NCBI RefSeq assembly: GCF_000337735.1
Contig: NZ_AOHX01000039.1
Location: 129,651 to 175,035 of the forward strand
Source: Natronorubrum sulfidifaciens JCM 14089
GTDB taxonomy: Archaea > Halobacteriota > Halobacteria > Halobacteriales > Natrialbaceae
Reading direction: 5' to 3'
Length of the DNA: 45,385 nt
Of this stretch, positions 32,897 to 42,066 are shown piece after piece. The notes beneath the pieces are model-generated. The model saw only the letters and a list, made by a program, of their open reading frames with translations. It had not been told where the DNA came from and made no database searches. Position numbers and translations under genes: made by a program. Numbering within the stretch: the first letter of the stretch is position 1; each line of letters opens with the position of its first letter.

Positions 32897-33221
32897 GAGT
32901 GTGTACCGTTCACGGCAGGGAATCGGCCGATAGGTTTTCGAAGGGGTGCTCACGCGAGCAATATCTCTGCTCCTTCCAATTACAGACGAATCGGTTATAT
33001 ATACTCACCGGTTTTGCTGTACTCTCGCCCATCGGATGCAATCCGCCGGCAACGACGACCATAGTCGGGAGCGGATACTGCTTTCGGAAACTTGAAAAGT
33101 AACTGACGCCCTCAGAAACCACTGTGACCGCACAATCGAAGTCGCGGTCGTTCATACAGTCCGCTGTCCCGACACCGGCAGCGGGTCGGTGATCGGCAGT
33201 AAATCGTTACAACAGTCTCCC
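32897..33221. other. Intergenic region without a convincing gene
   Basis: About 325 bp between the divergent/convergent flanks of the transporter operon and the phosphoribosyltransferase gene, more AT-rich than its surroundings. It contains a TATA-like TTATATATAC near 32995-33004. An 81-codon open frame on the minus strand (32910-33155) has no recognisable motif, and no TATA box stands at the right place before it. I see no tRNA-like fold or direct repeat. Confidence 0.4.
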
Positions 33222-33791
33222 TCAGTCGTCGCCGTGTTCGTCGATGATAACGACCTCACCGTCGATGACGTCGACGTTGATCAGCGTCTTGACGTCGTAG
33301 CCGGCGTCCGCAGCCTTGTTCTCGCCGCCGACTTTCTTGATGACCGCAACCGTATCGATGACTTCGGCACCGATCTCGTTGAGCGCCTCGAGGACCGATG
33401 CGAGCGTCCCGCCCGTCGAGAGGACGTCGTCGAGGACCAGCACGCGCTCGCCCTCGCGAACGTCGTTGATGTACATCTCGTTCTCCGAGTACCCCGTCTG
33501 CTGGGAGATTGCGACCTCGTCTTCGAGGCCGTACTGGCGCTTTCGGATGACCGTCAGCGGGATGTCGGTCATCAGCGAGACGGCGGTCGAGATGTGAATG
33601 CCCATCGCTGCGGGAGTGACAATCCGATCGACGTTTTCGAGTTCGGCTTTGCGAATGATTCGGATAACGATCTCCCGGAGCAGTCCCGGGTCGAGTTTCG
33701 GGACGCCGTCGCTGATGGGGTGGACGAAGTAGTGATACCCGTTTTTCTCGATAATCGGGGCCTCGAGAAGCGACCGTTTCAACTGATCCAT
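33222..33791 (-). CDS. hpt: Hypoxanthine/guanine phosphoribosyltransferase-like protein
   Basis: Transfers phosphoribosyl from PRPP to a purine base for salvage. The protein has 189 residues, starting [20 protein letters not shown], in the archaeal HGPRTase/Apt-like family. The PRPP loop is [20 protein letters not shown], the flexible loop region is [18 protein letters not shown], and the base-binding end is [20 protein letters not shown]. The start at 33791 follows a TATA-like CAACTTTTACTCC on the minus strand (33813-33823), predicting a leaderless mRNA. Guanine, hypoxanthine or adenine preference cannot be decided from sequence. Confidence 0.9.
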   Translation of the reverse strand: MDQLKRSLLEAPIIEKNGYHYFVHPISDGVPKLDPGLLREIVIRIIRKAELENVDRIVTPAAMGIHISTAVSLMTDIPLTVIRKRQYGLEDEVAISQQTGYSENEMYINDVREGERVLVLDDVLSTGGTLASVLEALNEIGAEVIDTVAVIKKVGGENKAADAGYDVKTLINVDVIDGEVVIIDEHGDD

Positions 33792-33812
33792 GCCGTGGGT
33801 CGGTCGGTAGTG

Positions 33813-33823
33813 GAGTAAAAGTT
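33813..33823 (-). promoter_or_regulatory. hpt core promoter
   Basis: The minus strand reads CAACTTTTACTCC, centred about 27 bp before ATG 33791, consistent with a leaderless start. Confidence 0.4.
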
Positions 33824-34023
33824 GACGATCCGTCGGAAGCGTGTGATCCTCTCGGTCACCGCCGAGAGAGACGATCTGTGGTGTGATGGCGAGACACGCG
33901 GGTGGTCGACACCCGGTCGGGGCACGTGTTCCGGTCCGTTCGTTCAGACGGCGGCTGGAGCGATGTGCTGGACGATCGAGACCTGCTCGGAGAAGACGCC
34001 GGACTGATGAACGGGCGTCCGTC

Positions 34024-34626
34024 TCAGTCGTCGCGACCGTAACTGAGTTCCGGCGGCTGGTCGCCATAGCCGAGTCGCATATTGCGCTCGTGGTACATGT
34101 GGGCAATCGCGGTGCCCGTAACCGTCACAGCGATGACGCCAGTCCAGCCCAGATTCGAGAGCATCGTCAGCGGATAGATCTCGAGCCACAGCGCGGCGAC
34201 CAGTGCACAGCTGATCGCTCCAAGCGAGAGGTAGAGTTCCCGCCAGGCGAACTCGTGGCCGGGGACGATCTCGAGATAGATGCTGAGGTCTTTCGTTCGG
34301 TCGGTCGCCCGGATGACGCCGTTGTCGGAGTCGAACACGAGGATTCCGGACTGATCCATCTTCGGGAGGTGGGTCTGTTGGAGCGTCGTGTAGACGCGTT
34401 TTCGCTGTTCTGGCGTCACCGCCTCGAGTGTCGTTTCGTACTCCCAAGCGGCGACCTGTTGGGCGAGATCGCCGAGTTCGACGGGGCGGCTGTCCTGTTT
34501 CAGATATTGGAGAACATAGCGACGTCGCTGGTTGCGCAGCACTTCGAAGATTTCGCCCTTCGAGAGGGTATCACGATCGTCCTGCTCGGGCTCGGTGGCC
34601 TGTCGTTTTTGCTGTTGTTGAGCCAC
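34024..34626 (-). CDS. Membrane-anchored winged-helix regulator (DUF7344-type)
   Basis: A 200-residue protein with a winged-helix domain at the N terminus ([74 protein letters not shown]) and two membrane helices at the C terminus ([40 protein letters not shown]). This ArsR-like fold with a membrane tail is common and mostly unstudied in haloarchaea. The start is one of two adjacent GTG codons. GTG 34626 is chosen because GAGGTGATCC at 34630-34639, a full match to the 16S anti-Shine-Dalgarno, then has a normal spacing of about 7 bases to the start. Confidence 0.8.
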   Translation of the reverse strand: MAQQQQKRQATEPEQDDRDTLSKGEIFEVLRNQRRRYVLQYLKQDSRPVELGDLAQQVAAWEYETTLEAVTPEQRKRVYTTLQQTHLPKMDQSGILVFDSDNGVIRATDRTKDLSIYLEIVPGHEFAWRELYLSLGAISCALVAALWLEIYPLTMLSNLGWTGVIAVTVTGTAIAHMYHERNMRLGYGDQPPELSYGRDD

Positions 34627-34629
34627 CAC

Positions 34630-34639
34630 GGATCACCTC
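34630..34639 (-). promoter_or_regulatory. Perfect Shine-Dalgarno sequence deciding a GTG start
   Basis: GAGGTGATCC on the minus strand is complementary over 10 bases to the archaeal 16S 3' end (GGAUCACCUC, known). It touches the first GTG (34629) and is well spaced from the second (34626). Such long matches are uncommon in a genome of mostly leaderless genes. Confidence 0.6.
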
Positions 34640-34790
34640 GAGCCAGTAGGCGACGCCGGTTCGGCAAGCGATTCATCAATACGATCCACCATCGGACCTG
34701 TAACTACAGAGACATTCACAGTTGAACCCGATCGCATACCTGTTAATTTGTGCGATGAACGCCACCTATATAATACCCCTGACGGGATTA

Positions 34791-36011
34791 TCAGTTGGGA
34801 TATTCTGCTCGGTCGTCAGTGACGATGGCGGCGATCGAGGCGGCGATTTCGCCGCCGAGTTCAGCTTTCGGCCCTTCGTAGCGAGCCACGTCTTGCTCGT
34901 GGACGAACAGCGCTTTCGTCTGATCGGCCCCCATTACGCTCGCGTCGTTGGCGACGACGAACGCCAGCCCCGTTCGCGAGAGCGTCTCCCGTGCCTGTTC
35001 GATCATGGCCGCCTCCTCGCCCGACGTTTCGGCTTTGAATCCAACGATCGGCAGTTCCGGATACGTGGTTCGGATCTCGTCGATGAGCTTCGGCGTCGCC
35101 TCGAGATCGAGCGCCAACTCCTGACCCGAGCGGATCTTCTCGTCGCTCTCCTCGACGGTGTAGTCGCTGATGGCGGCCACCGAAACCAGCGTGTCGGCGT
35201 CCTCGCAGGCCACACGGGTCGCCTCAAGCATCTCGGCGGCGCTCTCGACGGATCGAACCGTCGCGTAGGGAATCTCGCCGTTGGGGTGGACCCCCTCCTG
35301 TGTGACCGGCTGTGGACCGACGAACCCGTGGACCAGCGTCACGTCGGCCCCGCGGGCGTAGCAGGCTTTCGCGATCGCTCGTCCCATCTTCCCCGACGAT
35401 CGGTTCGTCAACACGCGCACAGGGTCGAGTGGCTCGCCCGTCGCACCGCTGGTGATGACGATGTGTCTGTCCTCGAGTGAGCCCGTGCCGGCCGCTCGAG
35501 CCACGTCACAGACGATCGCCTCTTCGCTTGCGATCTTGGCTTTCCCCTCCTCGATACGCGGGTCGACGAACTCGACGCCCCAGTCGGCGACGGTGTCGAT
35601 GGCCTCGAGGACGCCGGGATGGTCGTACATCGGTTCGTGCATCGCGGGCGCGATGACGACTGGCGTGTCAGCGCCGAGTGCGGTCGTTGCGGTCGTCGTC
35701 ACGGGGGTGTCGTCGACGGCTCCGGCGATCTTCCCGACAGTGTTTGCCGTGGCGGGGGCGATCAGCAAGACGTCCGCCCAGCCGTCGTACCCGCAGAGTT
35801 CGACGTGTTCGACGCTCCCCGTAATCTCCGTGACGACGTCGTTGTCGGTCGCGAACTCAACGGCCCACGGGTGGATGATTCCCTGTGCGCTGCCGGTCAT
35901 CACACCTCGAACGGTGGCCCCCTGTCGTCGTAACTCGTGGGCCAGTTCGACCGTCTTGACGGCAGCGATCGATCCCGTCACCCCGAGCGCAACGTTGACT
36001 CCCTCGAGCAT
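34791..36011 (-). CDS. coaBC: Bifunctional phosphopantothenoylcysteine decarboxylase / phosphopantothenate-cysteine ligase
   Basis: Two steps of coenzyme A synthesis in one 406-residue protein. The N-terminal CoaC flavin domain has NVALGVTGSIAAVKTVELAH, the catalytic His in GSVEHVELCGYDGWAD, the APATANTVGKIA loop and PAMHEPMYDHP, where many members have Asn instead of the first His. The C-terminal CoaB domain starts at VITSGATGEPLDPVRVLTNR and continues through SSGKMGRAIAKAC and VGFKAETSGEEAAMIEQARE to NDASVMGADQTKALFV. A likely TATA element (CGCTTAACACAC, 36036-36047, minus strand) predicts a leaderless mRNA. Gene order and spacing suggest a single-gene transcript. Confidence 0.95.
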   Translation of the reverse strand: MLEGVNVALGVTGSIAAVKTVELAHELRRQGATVRGVMTGSAQGIIHPWAVEFATDNDVVTEITGSVEHVELCGYDGWADVLLIAPATANTVGKIAGAVDDTPVTTTATTALGADTPVVIAPAMHEPMYDHPGVLEAIDTVADWGVEFVDPRIEEGKAKIASEEAIVCDVARAAGTGSLEDRHIVITSGATGEPLDPVRVLTNRSSGKMGRAIAKACYARGADVTLVHGFVGPQPVTQEGVHPNGEIPYATVRSVESAAEMLEATRVACEDADTLVSVAAISDYTVEESDEKIRSGQELALDLEATPKLIDEIRTTYPELPIVGFKAETSGEEAAMIEQARETLSRTGLAFVVANDASVMGADQTKALFVHEQDVARYEGPKAELGGEIAASIAAIVTDDRAEYPN

Positions 36012-36077
36012 TCGTCTGCTAGTCTCTCTCGGGGTGTGTTAAGCGTAGCGAGGCGTCGCCGCGCTGCGTGGCGATGG

Positions 36078-36812
36078 CTACTCGTCTTCGACGAGGTCGA
36101 TCCGCTCGGCCAGCCACTCGAGGGCCGCGTCGACGGTTGCGGGATCGGTGCCGGTCACCTTCAGCCGATTGTGTCGCTCCGTGGTCGGATAACTACCGAT
36201 CGTCACGTCGAACCGTTCGCGAACGCCGTCGATGGCCTCGGTCATCGTCCCCTCCGGCTGGGGCGTGTACGCGACTCGCGAGATCGTCTCGCCATCGAAC
36301 TCCGCGGCGACCTGTTCGAACAGCGCCTGCATCTCCGCGGGCACGCCCGGGAACGCGTAGACGCTCTCGAGCACGCAGCCGGGACAGAGCCCCTCCGGAT
36401 TTAGCAGGGGTTGGCACCCAGCAGGCAGCGCCGCCCAGGCGTCGACATCGAAGTCGAGTTTCGCAGCCGTAACCGTCTCGGGATCGAGGTCCCGGTACGC
36501 CGCGACGGTCTCGATGACGTCCTGCCGGACGGCCTCGTCAACGACCAGCTTGCGGTCGAACGCATCTGCAAGCGCGTCGGCGGTGACGTCGTCGTGGGTG
36601 CCGCCGAGGCCGCCGGTCACGATCACGGCGTCGACGTCGGTCGTCCACTCGCCGATCGTCGCCGCGATGCGGTCGCGGTCGTCCGGGATCGTCAGGATTC
36701 GGTCGACGGTCGCGCCGCTGTCGGTCAGCCGGGCCGCAAGCCACTGTGCGTTCGTGTTCGCGATGTCCCCGGCGAGTACTTCGTCACCGACGGTGAGAAT
36801 GGCGACCTCCAT
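36078..36812 (-). CDS. Molybdopterin-binding (CinA N-terminal / MoaB-like) protein
   Basis: A 244-residue protein of the competence/damage-inducible CinA N-terminal family. MEVAILTVGDEVLAGDIANT at the start, VDAVIVTGGLGGTHDDVTAD (substrate-binding GGxGxTxDD) and the VYAFPGVPAEMQALFEQVAA segment are diagnostic. There is no C-terminal nicotinamide-nucleotide amidase domain, so only the MoCF-like part is present. Members hydrolyse dinucleotide cofactors or relate to molybdopterin; the actual substrate here is unknown. It lies 66 bp upstream of coaBC on the same strand, perhaps in one transcript. Confidence 0.85.
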   Translation of the reverse strand: MEVAILTVGDEVLAGDIANTNAQWLAARLTDSGATVDRILTIPDDRDRIAATIGEWTTDVDAVIVTGGLGGTHDDVTADALADAFDRKLVVDEAVRQDVIETVAAYRDLDPETVTAAKLDFDVDAWAALPAGCQPLLNPEGLCPGCVLESVYAFPGVPAEMQALFEQVAAEFDGETISRVAYTPQPEGTMTEAIDGVRERFDVTIGSYPTTERHNRLKVTGTDPATVDAALEWLAERIDLVEDE

Positions 36813-36868
36813 CGGTCGAATCGACGCACGCAGTCAGCAAAAGGATACGGTTGCGTCGTCTGGCTGAC

Positions 36869-37651
36869 TTAGTCCTGCTCGACGCTCGGGTGCATCGTCG
36901 GCCGTTCGTCGAGCGGTTCGGCAAACGCCTCGAGCATCCGTTCTCGAGCCCGTCCGTCGCGCTTTCGCCGTTCTGCGTCGCTGATCTCCTCACAGCCCGG
37001 CGGAACCTGACGGTCGCGGCCGGTGAAATAGCCCTCGGGGGCGACCCAGTCGTGATAGAAGTTCGCGTCGGAGTCGTGGATTACGGCGAGTGCGACTTTC
37101 GCGCCGTGGCCGGCCGCGACGATGGCTTGGTGGGGCTCGTTCGCGAGTCGACCGGCAGCGTAGATGCCGTCGACGGCCGTCCGGCCGGCGTCGTCGACCG
37201 AGACGAAGTGTTTGCTCCCGCGCTGGATGCGACCGACATCGAGCGGGACGAGATACTCGCTGTCGGCCCACGAGGCCGCGATCACGCGCCGCGCCTCGAG
37301 TGGCTCACCACCCTCCGTCTCGAGGACGAATCCGGCCTCGAGATCGGTCTCGTCTGTTGGTTCGATACTCGTCACCCGTCCGAGTTCGATCGTCGCGCCC
37401 GCGGTCTGAGCCTGTTCACGCGTCAGGTCTAGATACCGGCGGGCGTCGACGCCGTCGGGGAAACCGGGGTAGTTCTCGAGGCTGGCGTTGCGCTCGAGGG
37501 TCGACCCGCCGCCGTCACCGGACTGTGTCCGGCTGCGTGGAGGAGTTCGTCCCCCGCTATCGATGACCAGCGTGTCCAGTCCCGCACGTGCCGTGAAAAT
37601 CGCTGCGGCGAGGCCAGCGACGCCGCCGCCGACGATACAGACGTCTCGCAT
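36869..37651 (-). CDS. FAD-dependent oxidoreductase (thioredoxin-reductase-like fold)
   Basis: A 260-residue flavoprotein starting MRDVCIVGGGVAGLAAAIFT (Rossmann GxGxxG with FAD). The LENYPGFPDGVDARRYLDLT segment and the C-terminal VDGIYAAGRLANEPHQAIVA match thioredoxin-reductase-like enzymes. The usual CxxC redox pair is missing and the NADPH domain is much reduced, so a true thioredoxin reductase is unlikely. The C-terminal 60 residues (FYHDWVAPEGYFTGRDRQVP onward) are an extra tail. A clear TATATATCGC core at 37671-37681 gives a leaderless start. Confidence 0.82.
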   Translation of the reverse strand: MRDVCIVGGGVAGLAAAIFTARAGLDTLVIDSGGRTPPRSRTQSGDGGGSTLERNASLENYPGFPDGVDARRYLDLTREQAQTAGATIELGRVTSIEPTDETDLEAGFVLETEGGEPLEARRVIAASWADSEYLVPLDVGRIQRGSKHFVSVDDAGRTAVDGIYAAGRLANEPHQAIVAAGHGAKVALAVIHDSDANFYHDWVAPEGYFTGRDRQVPPGCEEISDAERRKRDGRARERMLEAFAEPLDERPTMHPSVEQD

Positions 37652-37672
37652 ATCCCGGCGTTTCGAGTGGGC

Positions 37673-37681
37673 GATATATAG
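37673..37681 (-). promoter_or_regulatory. TATA box of the oxidoreductase gene
   Basis: The minus strand reads CTATATATCGC here, centred about 26 bp before the ATG at 37651. Strong core promoter; leaderless mRNA expected. Confidence 0.6.
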
Positions 37682-37853
37682 TAACAACTGAAACGAGTGA
37701 CACACTGATCGAACAGCCGCCGTGCGATCAGGTGTGCACTGATTTTCAGTGGCTACTATAGAAGGTGCCGACTCTCGGTGTCTACTCAGCCGTGTCCGCC
37801 GACTGAACTGTCCGGATGGCAACTCTTACCTCTCGAGCCGTCGTACAGTCGCT

Positions 37854-38375
37854 GTGGATCGAATTCTCCTCAGTACGCTCGCCTATCGCTCGCCCGAGGA
37901 GGTGTTCCCCTACGTTCAGTCGTTTACCGACTACCCGCGGTACACGGATCACTTGAAAGAGGTCCGCGTCCACGGCGACGGCGGCGTCGGCTCCGTCTAC
38001 GATCTCCGGCTGACGTGGTGGAAGCTCAGCTACACCGCCCGTTCGAAGGTGCGCAGTATCGACGCCCCGAACGCCCTCGAGTGGGAACTGATCAACAACC
38101 TCCACGCCAACGGCGAGTGGCGCGTCGAACCGGAGCCCGAGTCGGCTCCCGAGGGTGTCGAGACGGCGAGTCGAATCTACTTCGAAGCGTCGTATGACCC
38201 GTACTCGGCCGACAAAAACGTGCTGTCGCTGCCCCGGTTCGTCTCGCTCGACTGGGTCGTTCGGAAGGTCAAACCCAAGCTGCTGGCCGAAGCCGAGACC
38301 GTCGTCGAACGGCTGGTCGCGGATATCGAAGGGCAACAGCGCAACGTCGAGTTGACGGTTCACGAGATGCCATAG
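37854..38375 (+). CDS. SRPBCC (START/polyketide cyclase-like) lipid- or ligand-binding protein
   Basis: A 173-residue protein with GTG start (coding VDRILLSTLAYRSPEEVFPY). The pattern of an early STLAYRSPEEVFPYV helix followed by GSVYDLRLTWWKLSYTARSK, ALEWELINNLHANGEWRVEP and the long C-terminal helix RFVSLDWVVRKVKPKLLAEA is that of the SRPBCC ligand-binding fold, near the polyketide-cyclase/COQ10 type. The ligand is unknown. An in-frame ATG further up (37749) would add unrelated residues overlapping the divergent promoter of the oxidoreductase. Confidence 0.78.
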   Translation: MDRILLSTLAYRSPEEVFPYVQSFTDYPRYTDHLKEVRVHGDGGVGSVYDLRLTWWKLSYTARSKVRSIDAPNALEWELINNLHANGEWRVEPEPESAPEGVETASRIYFEASYDPYSADKNVLSLPRFVSLDWVVRKVKPKLLAEAETVVERLVADIEGQQRNVELTVHEMP

Positions 38376-38646
38376 GGCGCAGTTATCGGCCCGCGATCGA
38401 TGACTCCTCGAGAGTACGGCCGTCGTTGCGGCCGGCCCCGCAACTCGATCGAGCCGCGCGCTATCGACACCGCTTTGGCTCGTGGACCGGCCCGAAACAC
38501 CGGGTTAGCTGAATTGAGAACCGGATACGGCGACCGGAACGCCGGACAATACGAGACTACCGGTCGCCAGCATCGAACTAGTACCGTATTTTTTTGCAAC
38601 GGTGGCTGTAACTTTTGCCCCGATTGCCTGTATTCAGACTAGATAC

Positions 38647-40692
38647 ATGAGCGATCATCCCAACGACCGACCGAACAGTGACGTGCGATGGACGATGTTG
38701 GCCGCCAGTCGTGGGCAGTCACGACGTCGGTTCCTTCGAGCGGCGGCCGCTACCGGTGTGGCGGCCGGGCTCGGCGGCGTCGCCGCGGGCCAAGCGGACG
38801 AAACCGACTGGCAAACGATCGAACTCGGCGGGCGAAGCGATGGCTGGATCGGACGGTCGCCCGACGAAATCCAGGACGAGCAAAACCCGACGCTCGCGCT
38901 CGAGGCGGGCGAGACCCACGAGGTCACCTGGGAAAACCTCGATGGTATCGGTCACAACTTCGTCGTCATCGACGGGGCGGGCAACCACCTGATCGAATCG
39001 GAGATCATCGCCGAGGAAGGGGCGACCCAGACGGTCGAGTTCGAGGCCAGCGAGGAGATGGCGGAGTACTACTGTGGCCCGCACCCACAGACGATGCGCG
39101 GCGAGATCTCGATCGGCGAGCCAGCGGCCGATCCGGAAGTCGACGACGAACCCGAACGGTACTTCCCCGAGGGACCGACCGTCGGCGTCGATCCCGTCGC
39201 GGAGGGTCTGGTCGCGCCGACCGACTTCGCGGATCCTGACGGGAGCGAGTATCAGTTCGTCACCGACCAGACCGGCGAGATCTACGCGATCGGCGAAGAC
39301 GGCCGCGAGGACGAGCCATGGTTCGATATCAGCGACCGGATGGTCGCCGTCGCCGAGGACTTCTACGGCGACGACTACGCCGACCCGGACCAGGACTACG
39401 ACGAACGCGGACTGCTCGGCATCGTCTTCCACCCCGACTACGCGGAGAACGGCCGCTTTTTCCTCAACTACAGCGCGCCACCGGACGAGGAGATGCCCGA
39501 GAGCTGGTCGCACGTCCAGGTGATCGCGGAGTTCGAGGCCGACGAAGCCGGCGGTGCCGATCCGGAATCCGAACGCCGACTGCTGGAGCTCCAGCAACCG
39601 CAGTACAACCACGACTCCGGACCGATAGCGTTCGGTCCCGACGGCTACCTCTACATTCCTACGGGAGACGGCGGCGGTGCCGACGACAGGATGGAGGGCC
39701 ACGTCGCCGACTGGTACGACGACAACGAGGGCGGCAACGGACAGAACACGACCGAGAACCTGCTCGGCGGGGTCCTTCGAATCGACGTCGACGAGACGGG
39801 CGACGCGGACGACCGTGCCTACGGCATTCCGGATGACAACCCGTTCGCAGCGGGCGGGGGCCTCGAGGGCGAAGGCCGAGAGGAGTACTACGCCTGGGGC
39901 CTGCGCAACCCCTTCGGAATCACGTTCAGCGAGGACGGTCGGCTGATCGTCGGCGACGCCGGACAGGTGCTCTACGAGGCTGCCTACGAGATCGAGCGAG
40001 GCGGCAACTACGGCTGGAACGTCAGAGAAGGCTCACACTGCTTTAGCACCGAGACGCCCGCGACGCCGCCGGCGGAGTGTCCGCTCGAGACGCCCGACGA
40101 CGTCCGCGGCGGCGAACCGCTGATCGATCCCGTTGTCGAGTACCCGCAGGTCTACGATGGGCAGGGCGTCGGCATCGTCATCATCGGCGGTCACACCTAC
40201 GAGACCGACGTGATTGAGGGCCTCGAGGGGAAGTACATCTTCGGCGACTGGACGAGCGATCAGGGTCGCGTACAACCGCTCGGCCGCGTCTTCGCCGCGG
40301 AGCCGACGGACGTCCCCGACGTCTCCGAAGAACGCGAGGAGTTCGGCGGTCGTCCACGAGACGACCTCTGGGACATGGAAGAGGTGCTGTTTGCAGGCAG
40401 CGAGGACGGGGGGTTCCATCACTTCGTCCGCATGTTCGGCCGCGGTGCCGACGGTGAAGTGTACGTGCTCGCCAACCGGAGAGGGGTTCCGGAGGGTGAC
40501 ACCGGCGTCGTCTATGAACTCGTTCCGGAAGGCGAGGGTGTCGCGATCGAGGAACCGGACGACGTACTGTCGGACGAGGACGACCCTGAGGAAGAGACCG
40601 AGAACGACGTCGCGCCCGACGAAGACGGCCTCGAGGACGAAGTGGAAAACGACGGTGCACCTGACGACGAGGACGGGGCCGAAGACGAGTGA
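38647..40692 (+). CDS. Exported cupredoxin-PQQ-type sugar dehydrogenase fusion
   Basis: A 681-residue protein. Tat signal QSRRRFLRAAAATGVAAGLG at the N terminus. The next about 110 residues form a cupredoxin domain with a type 1 copper site (His in GIGHNFVVID, Cys and His in YYCGPHPQTM, Met after it). Then follows a soluble-glucose-dehydrogenase-like propeller (DERGLLGIVFHPDYAENGRF, GPIAFGPDGYLYIPTGDGGG, WGLRNPFGITFSEDGRLIVG, GGNYGWNVREGSHCF), and the C terminus is an acidic tail with repeated Asp/Glu runs. The fusion would place an electron acceptor beside the dehydrogenase. Substrate and PQQ use are inferred from the fold. Confidence 0.88.
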   Translation: MSDHPNDRPNSDVRWTMLAASRGQSRRRFLRAAAATGVAAGLGGVAAGQADETDWQTIELGGRSDGWIGRSPDEIQDEQNPTLALEAGETHEVTWENLDGIGHNFVVIDGAGNHLIESEIIAEEGATQTVEFEASEEMAEYYCGPHPQTMRGEISIGEPAADPEVDDEPERYFPEGPTVGVDPVAEGLVAPTDFADPDGSEYQFVTDQTGEIYAIGEDGREDEPWFDISDRMVAVAEDFYGDDYADPDQDYDERGLLGIVFHPDYAENGRFFLNYSAPPDEEMPESWSHVQVIAEFEADEAGGADPESERRLLELQQPQYNHDSGPIAFGPDGYLYIPTGDGGGADDRMEGHVADWYDDNEGGNGQNTTENLLGGVLRIDVDETGDADDRAYGIPDDNPFAAGGGLEGEGREEYYAWGLRNPFGITFSEDGRLIVGDAGQVLYEAAYEIERGGNYGWNVREGSHCFSTETPATPPAECPLETPDDVRGGEPLIDPVVEYPQVYDGQGVGIVIIGGHTYETDVIEGLEGKYIFGDWTSDQGRVQPLGRVFAAEPTDVPDVSEEREEFGGRPRDDLWDMEEVLFAGSEDGGFHHFVRMFGRGADGEVYVLANRRGVPEGDTGVVYELVPEGEGVAIEEPDDVLSDEDDPEEETENDVAPDEDGLEDEVENDGAPDDEDGAEDE

Positions 40693-40899
40693 TCGAACCG
40701 GGCTGATTTCGGAGACGGGATCGTCACGCGCCGAGCGCCTCGAGTTCGACGAAGCCGCCCCCGTCACCCCGGACGTGATGGACCACGAAACCGATCCGAT
40801 CCGAAGAGTGAGATCCATACCGCAGTTGATGACGGCTGAACAACAATATCCGGAGCGAGGGGCCGGAATTTTCACCTAGAAGGGAAACAATGTCCTCGT

Positions 40900-41958
40900 A
40901 TGGACCACCAACGTCGTCAATTTCTCGATGATTTGCTTGCCACTGCAACACCGTCCGGCTTCGAAACAGCAGGGCAGCGCCTGTGGATCGAGTACGTCGA
41001 AGAATTTGCTGACGAAGTGCGAACTGACGAGTACGGAAACGCTGTCGCCGTCGTCGAGGGCGGTGAGCCGTCGGTCGCGCTGACGGGCCACAGCGACGAG
41101 ATTGGCTTCATGGTTCGGGATATCGAGGACAACGGCGCGGTTCGAATGACCGCGATCGGTGGCTCGGATCAGACCGTCTCGAAAGGCCAACACGTCCGAA
41201 TTCAGACCGCCGACGGCGTGGTCCCGGGGGTCGTCGGCCAGACCGCGATTCACCTCCGCGATACGGACAACGATTCGATCGACGAGATCGACGAACAACA
41301 CATCGATATCGGTGCCACGGACGACGACGAGGCCGCAGAACTGGTCGAGCGCGGCGATCCGATCACGTTCGACCAGACGGTGTCCGAACTGGCAAACGAC
41401 CGCATCGCAGCCCGCGGGCTGGATAACCGAGTCGGCATCTGGGCCGCCGCAGAAGCGCTTCGTCGGGCAGCCGAGGGCGACCTCGAGGCGACGGTCTATG
41501 CCGTGTCGACGGTTCAAGAAGAGGTCGGCCTGCAGGGTGCGAAGATGGTCGGCTTCGATCTCGCCCCCGACGCAGTCGTCGCGGTCGATGTCACACACGC
41601 CACGGACGCGCCGGGAACGCCGTCGGCCCGGAAAACGGGCGTCGAACTCGGCGCGGGGCCGGTCGTCGTCCGCGGGAGTGCGAACCACCCAGCGCTCGTG
41701 ACCGCTGTTCGTGAGGTGGCATCCGACGCGGGAATCGACGTACAGTTGCAGGCGTCAGGGAACCGAACCGGCACGGACGCCGACGCCTTTTACACCTCTC
41801 GCGGCGGGATTCCGTCGCTGAACATCGGGATTCCGAACCGCTATATGCACACGCCCGCCGAACTGTTGGACCTCACCGATCTCGATGCCGTTGCCGACTT
41901 GCTCGCCGAGTTCGCGGCCGTCGCTCACGAACACGAGTTTTCGGTCGACGTGCGATAA
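40900..41958 (+). CDS. M42 family aminopeptidase
   Basis: A 352-residue dinuclear-metal aminopeptidase of the tetrahedral aminopeptidase type. Metal and catalytic signatures are VALTGHSDEIGFMV (first His), LDNRVGIWAA (bridging Asp), YAVSTVQEEVGLQGAKM (catalytic Glu pair), VVAVDVTHATDAPG (Asp) and IPNRYMHTPAELL (last His). Length fits the family. It likely trims short peptides inside the cell, which would fit with peptide import by the transporter at 25-33 kb, although the two are not in one operon. ATG 40900 follows an AT-rich leader (AACAATGTCC is not in frame). Confidence 0.92.
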   Translation: MDHQRRQFLDDLLATATPSGFETAGQRLWIEYVEEFADEVRTDEYGNAVAVVEGGEPSVALTGHSDEIGFMVRDIEDNGAVRMTAIGGSDQTVSKGQHVRIQTADGVVPGVVGQTAIHLRDTDNDSIDEIDEQHIDIGATDDDEAAELVERGDPITFDQTVSELANDRIAARGLDNRVGIWAAAEALRRAAEGDLEATVYAVSTVQEEVGLQGAKMVGFDLAPDAVVAVDVTHATDAPGTPSARKTGVELGAGPVVVRGSANHPALVTAVREVASDAGIDVQLQASGNRTGTDADAFYTSRGGIPSLNIGIPNRYMHTPAELLDLTDLDAVADLLAEFAAVAHEHEFSVDVR

Positions 41959-42066
41959 TCGCTGGCGGGCAAGCTGGTGCGTCTCTCCGCGGTCGTTGAG
42001 ACGCATTGCTCTGTTGGTGTGAACACAACCGCGGAGTATTAACGGGATGACCTGTTAGACGTGTGT

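Noticed and set aside
32910-33155. 81-codon minus-strand frame in the transporter upstream gap
   Set aside because: No motif, and no promoter at the proper distance; composition differs from haloarchaeal proteins (not acidic).
38400-38642. 80-codon plus-strand frame with several cysteines near its end
   Set aside because: Cys spacing (CNGGCNFCPDC) is close to a T-run and promoter-like DNA for the next gene. The rest is Arg-rich and unstructured, so chance is the better reading.
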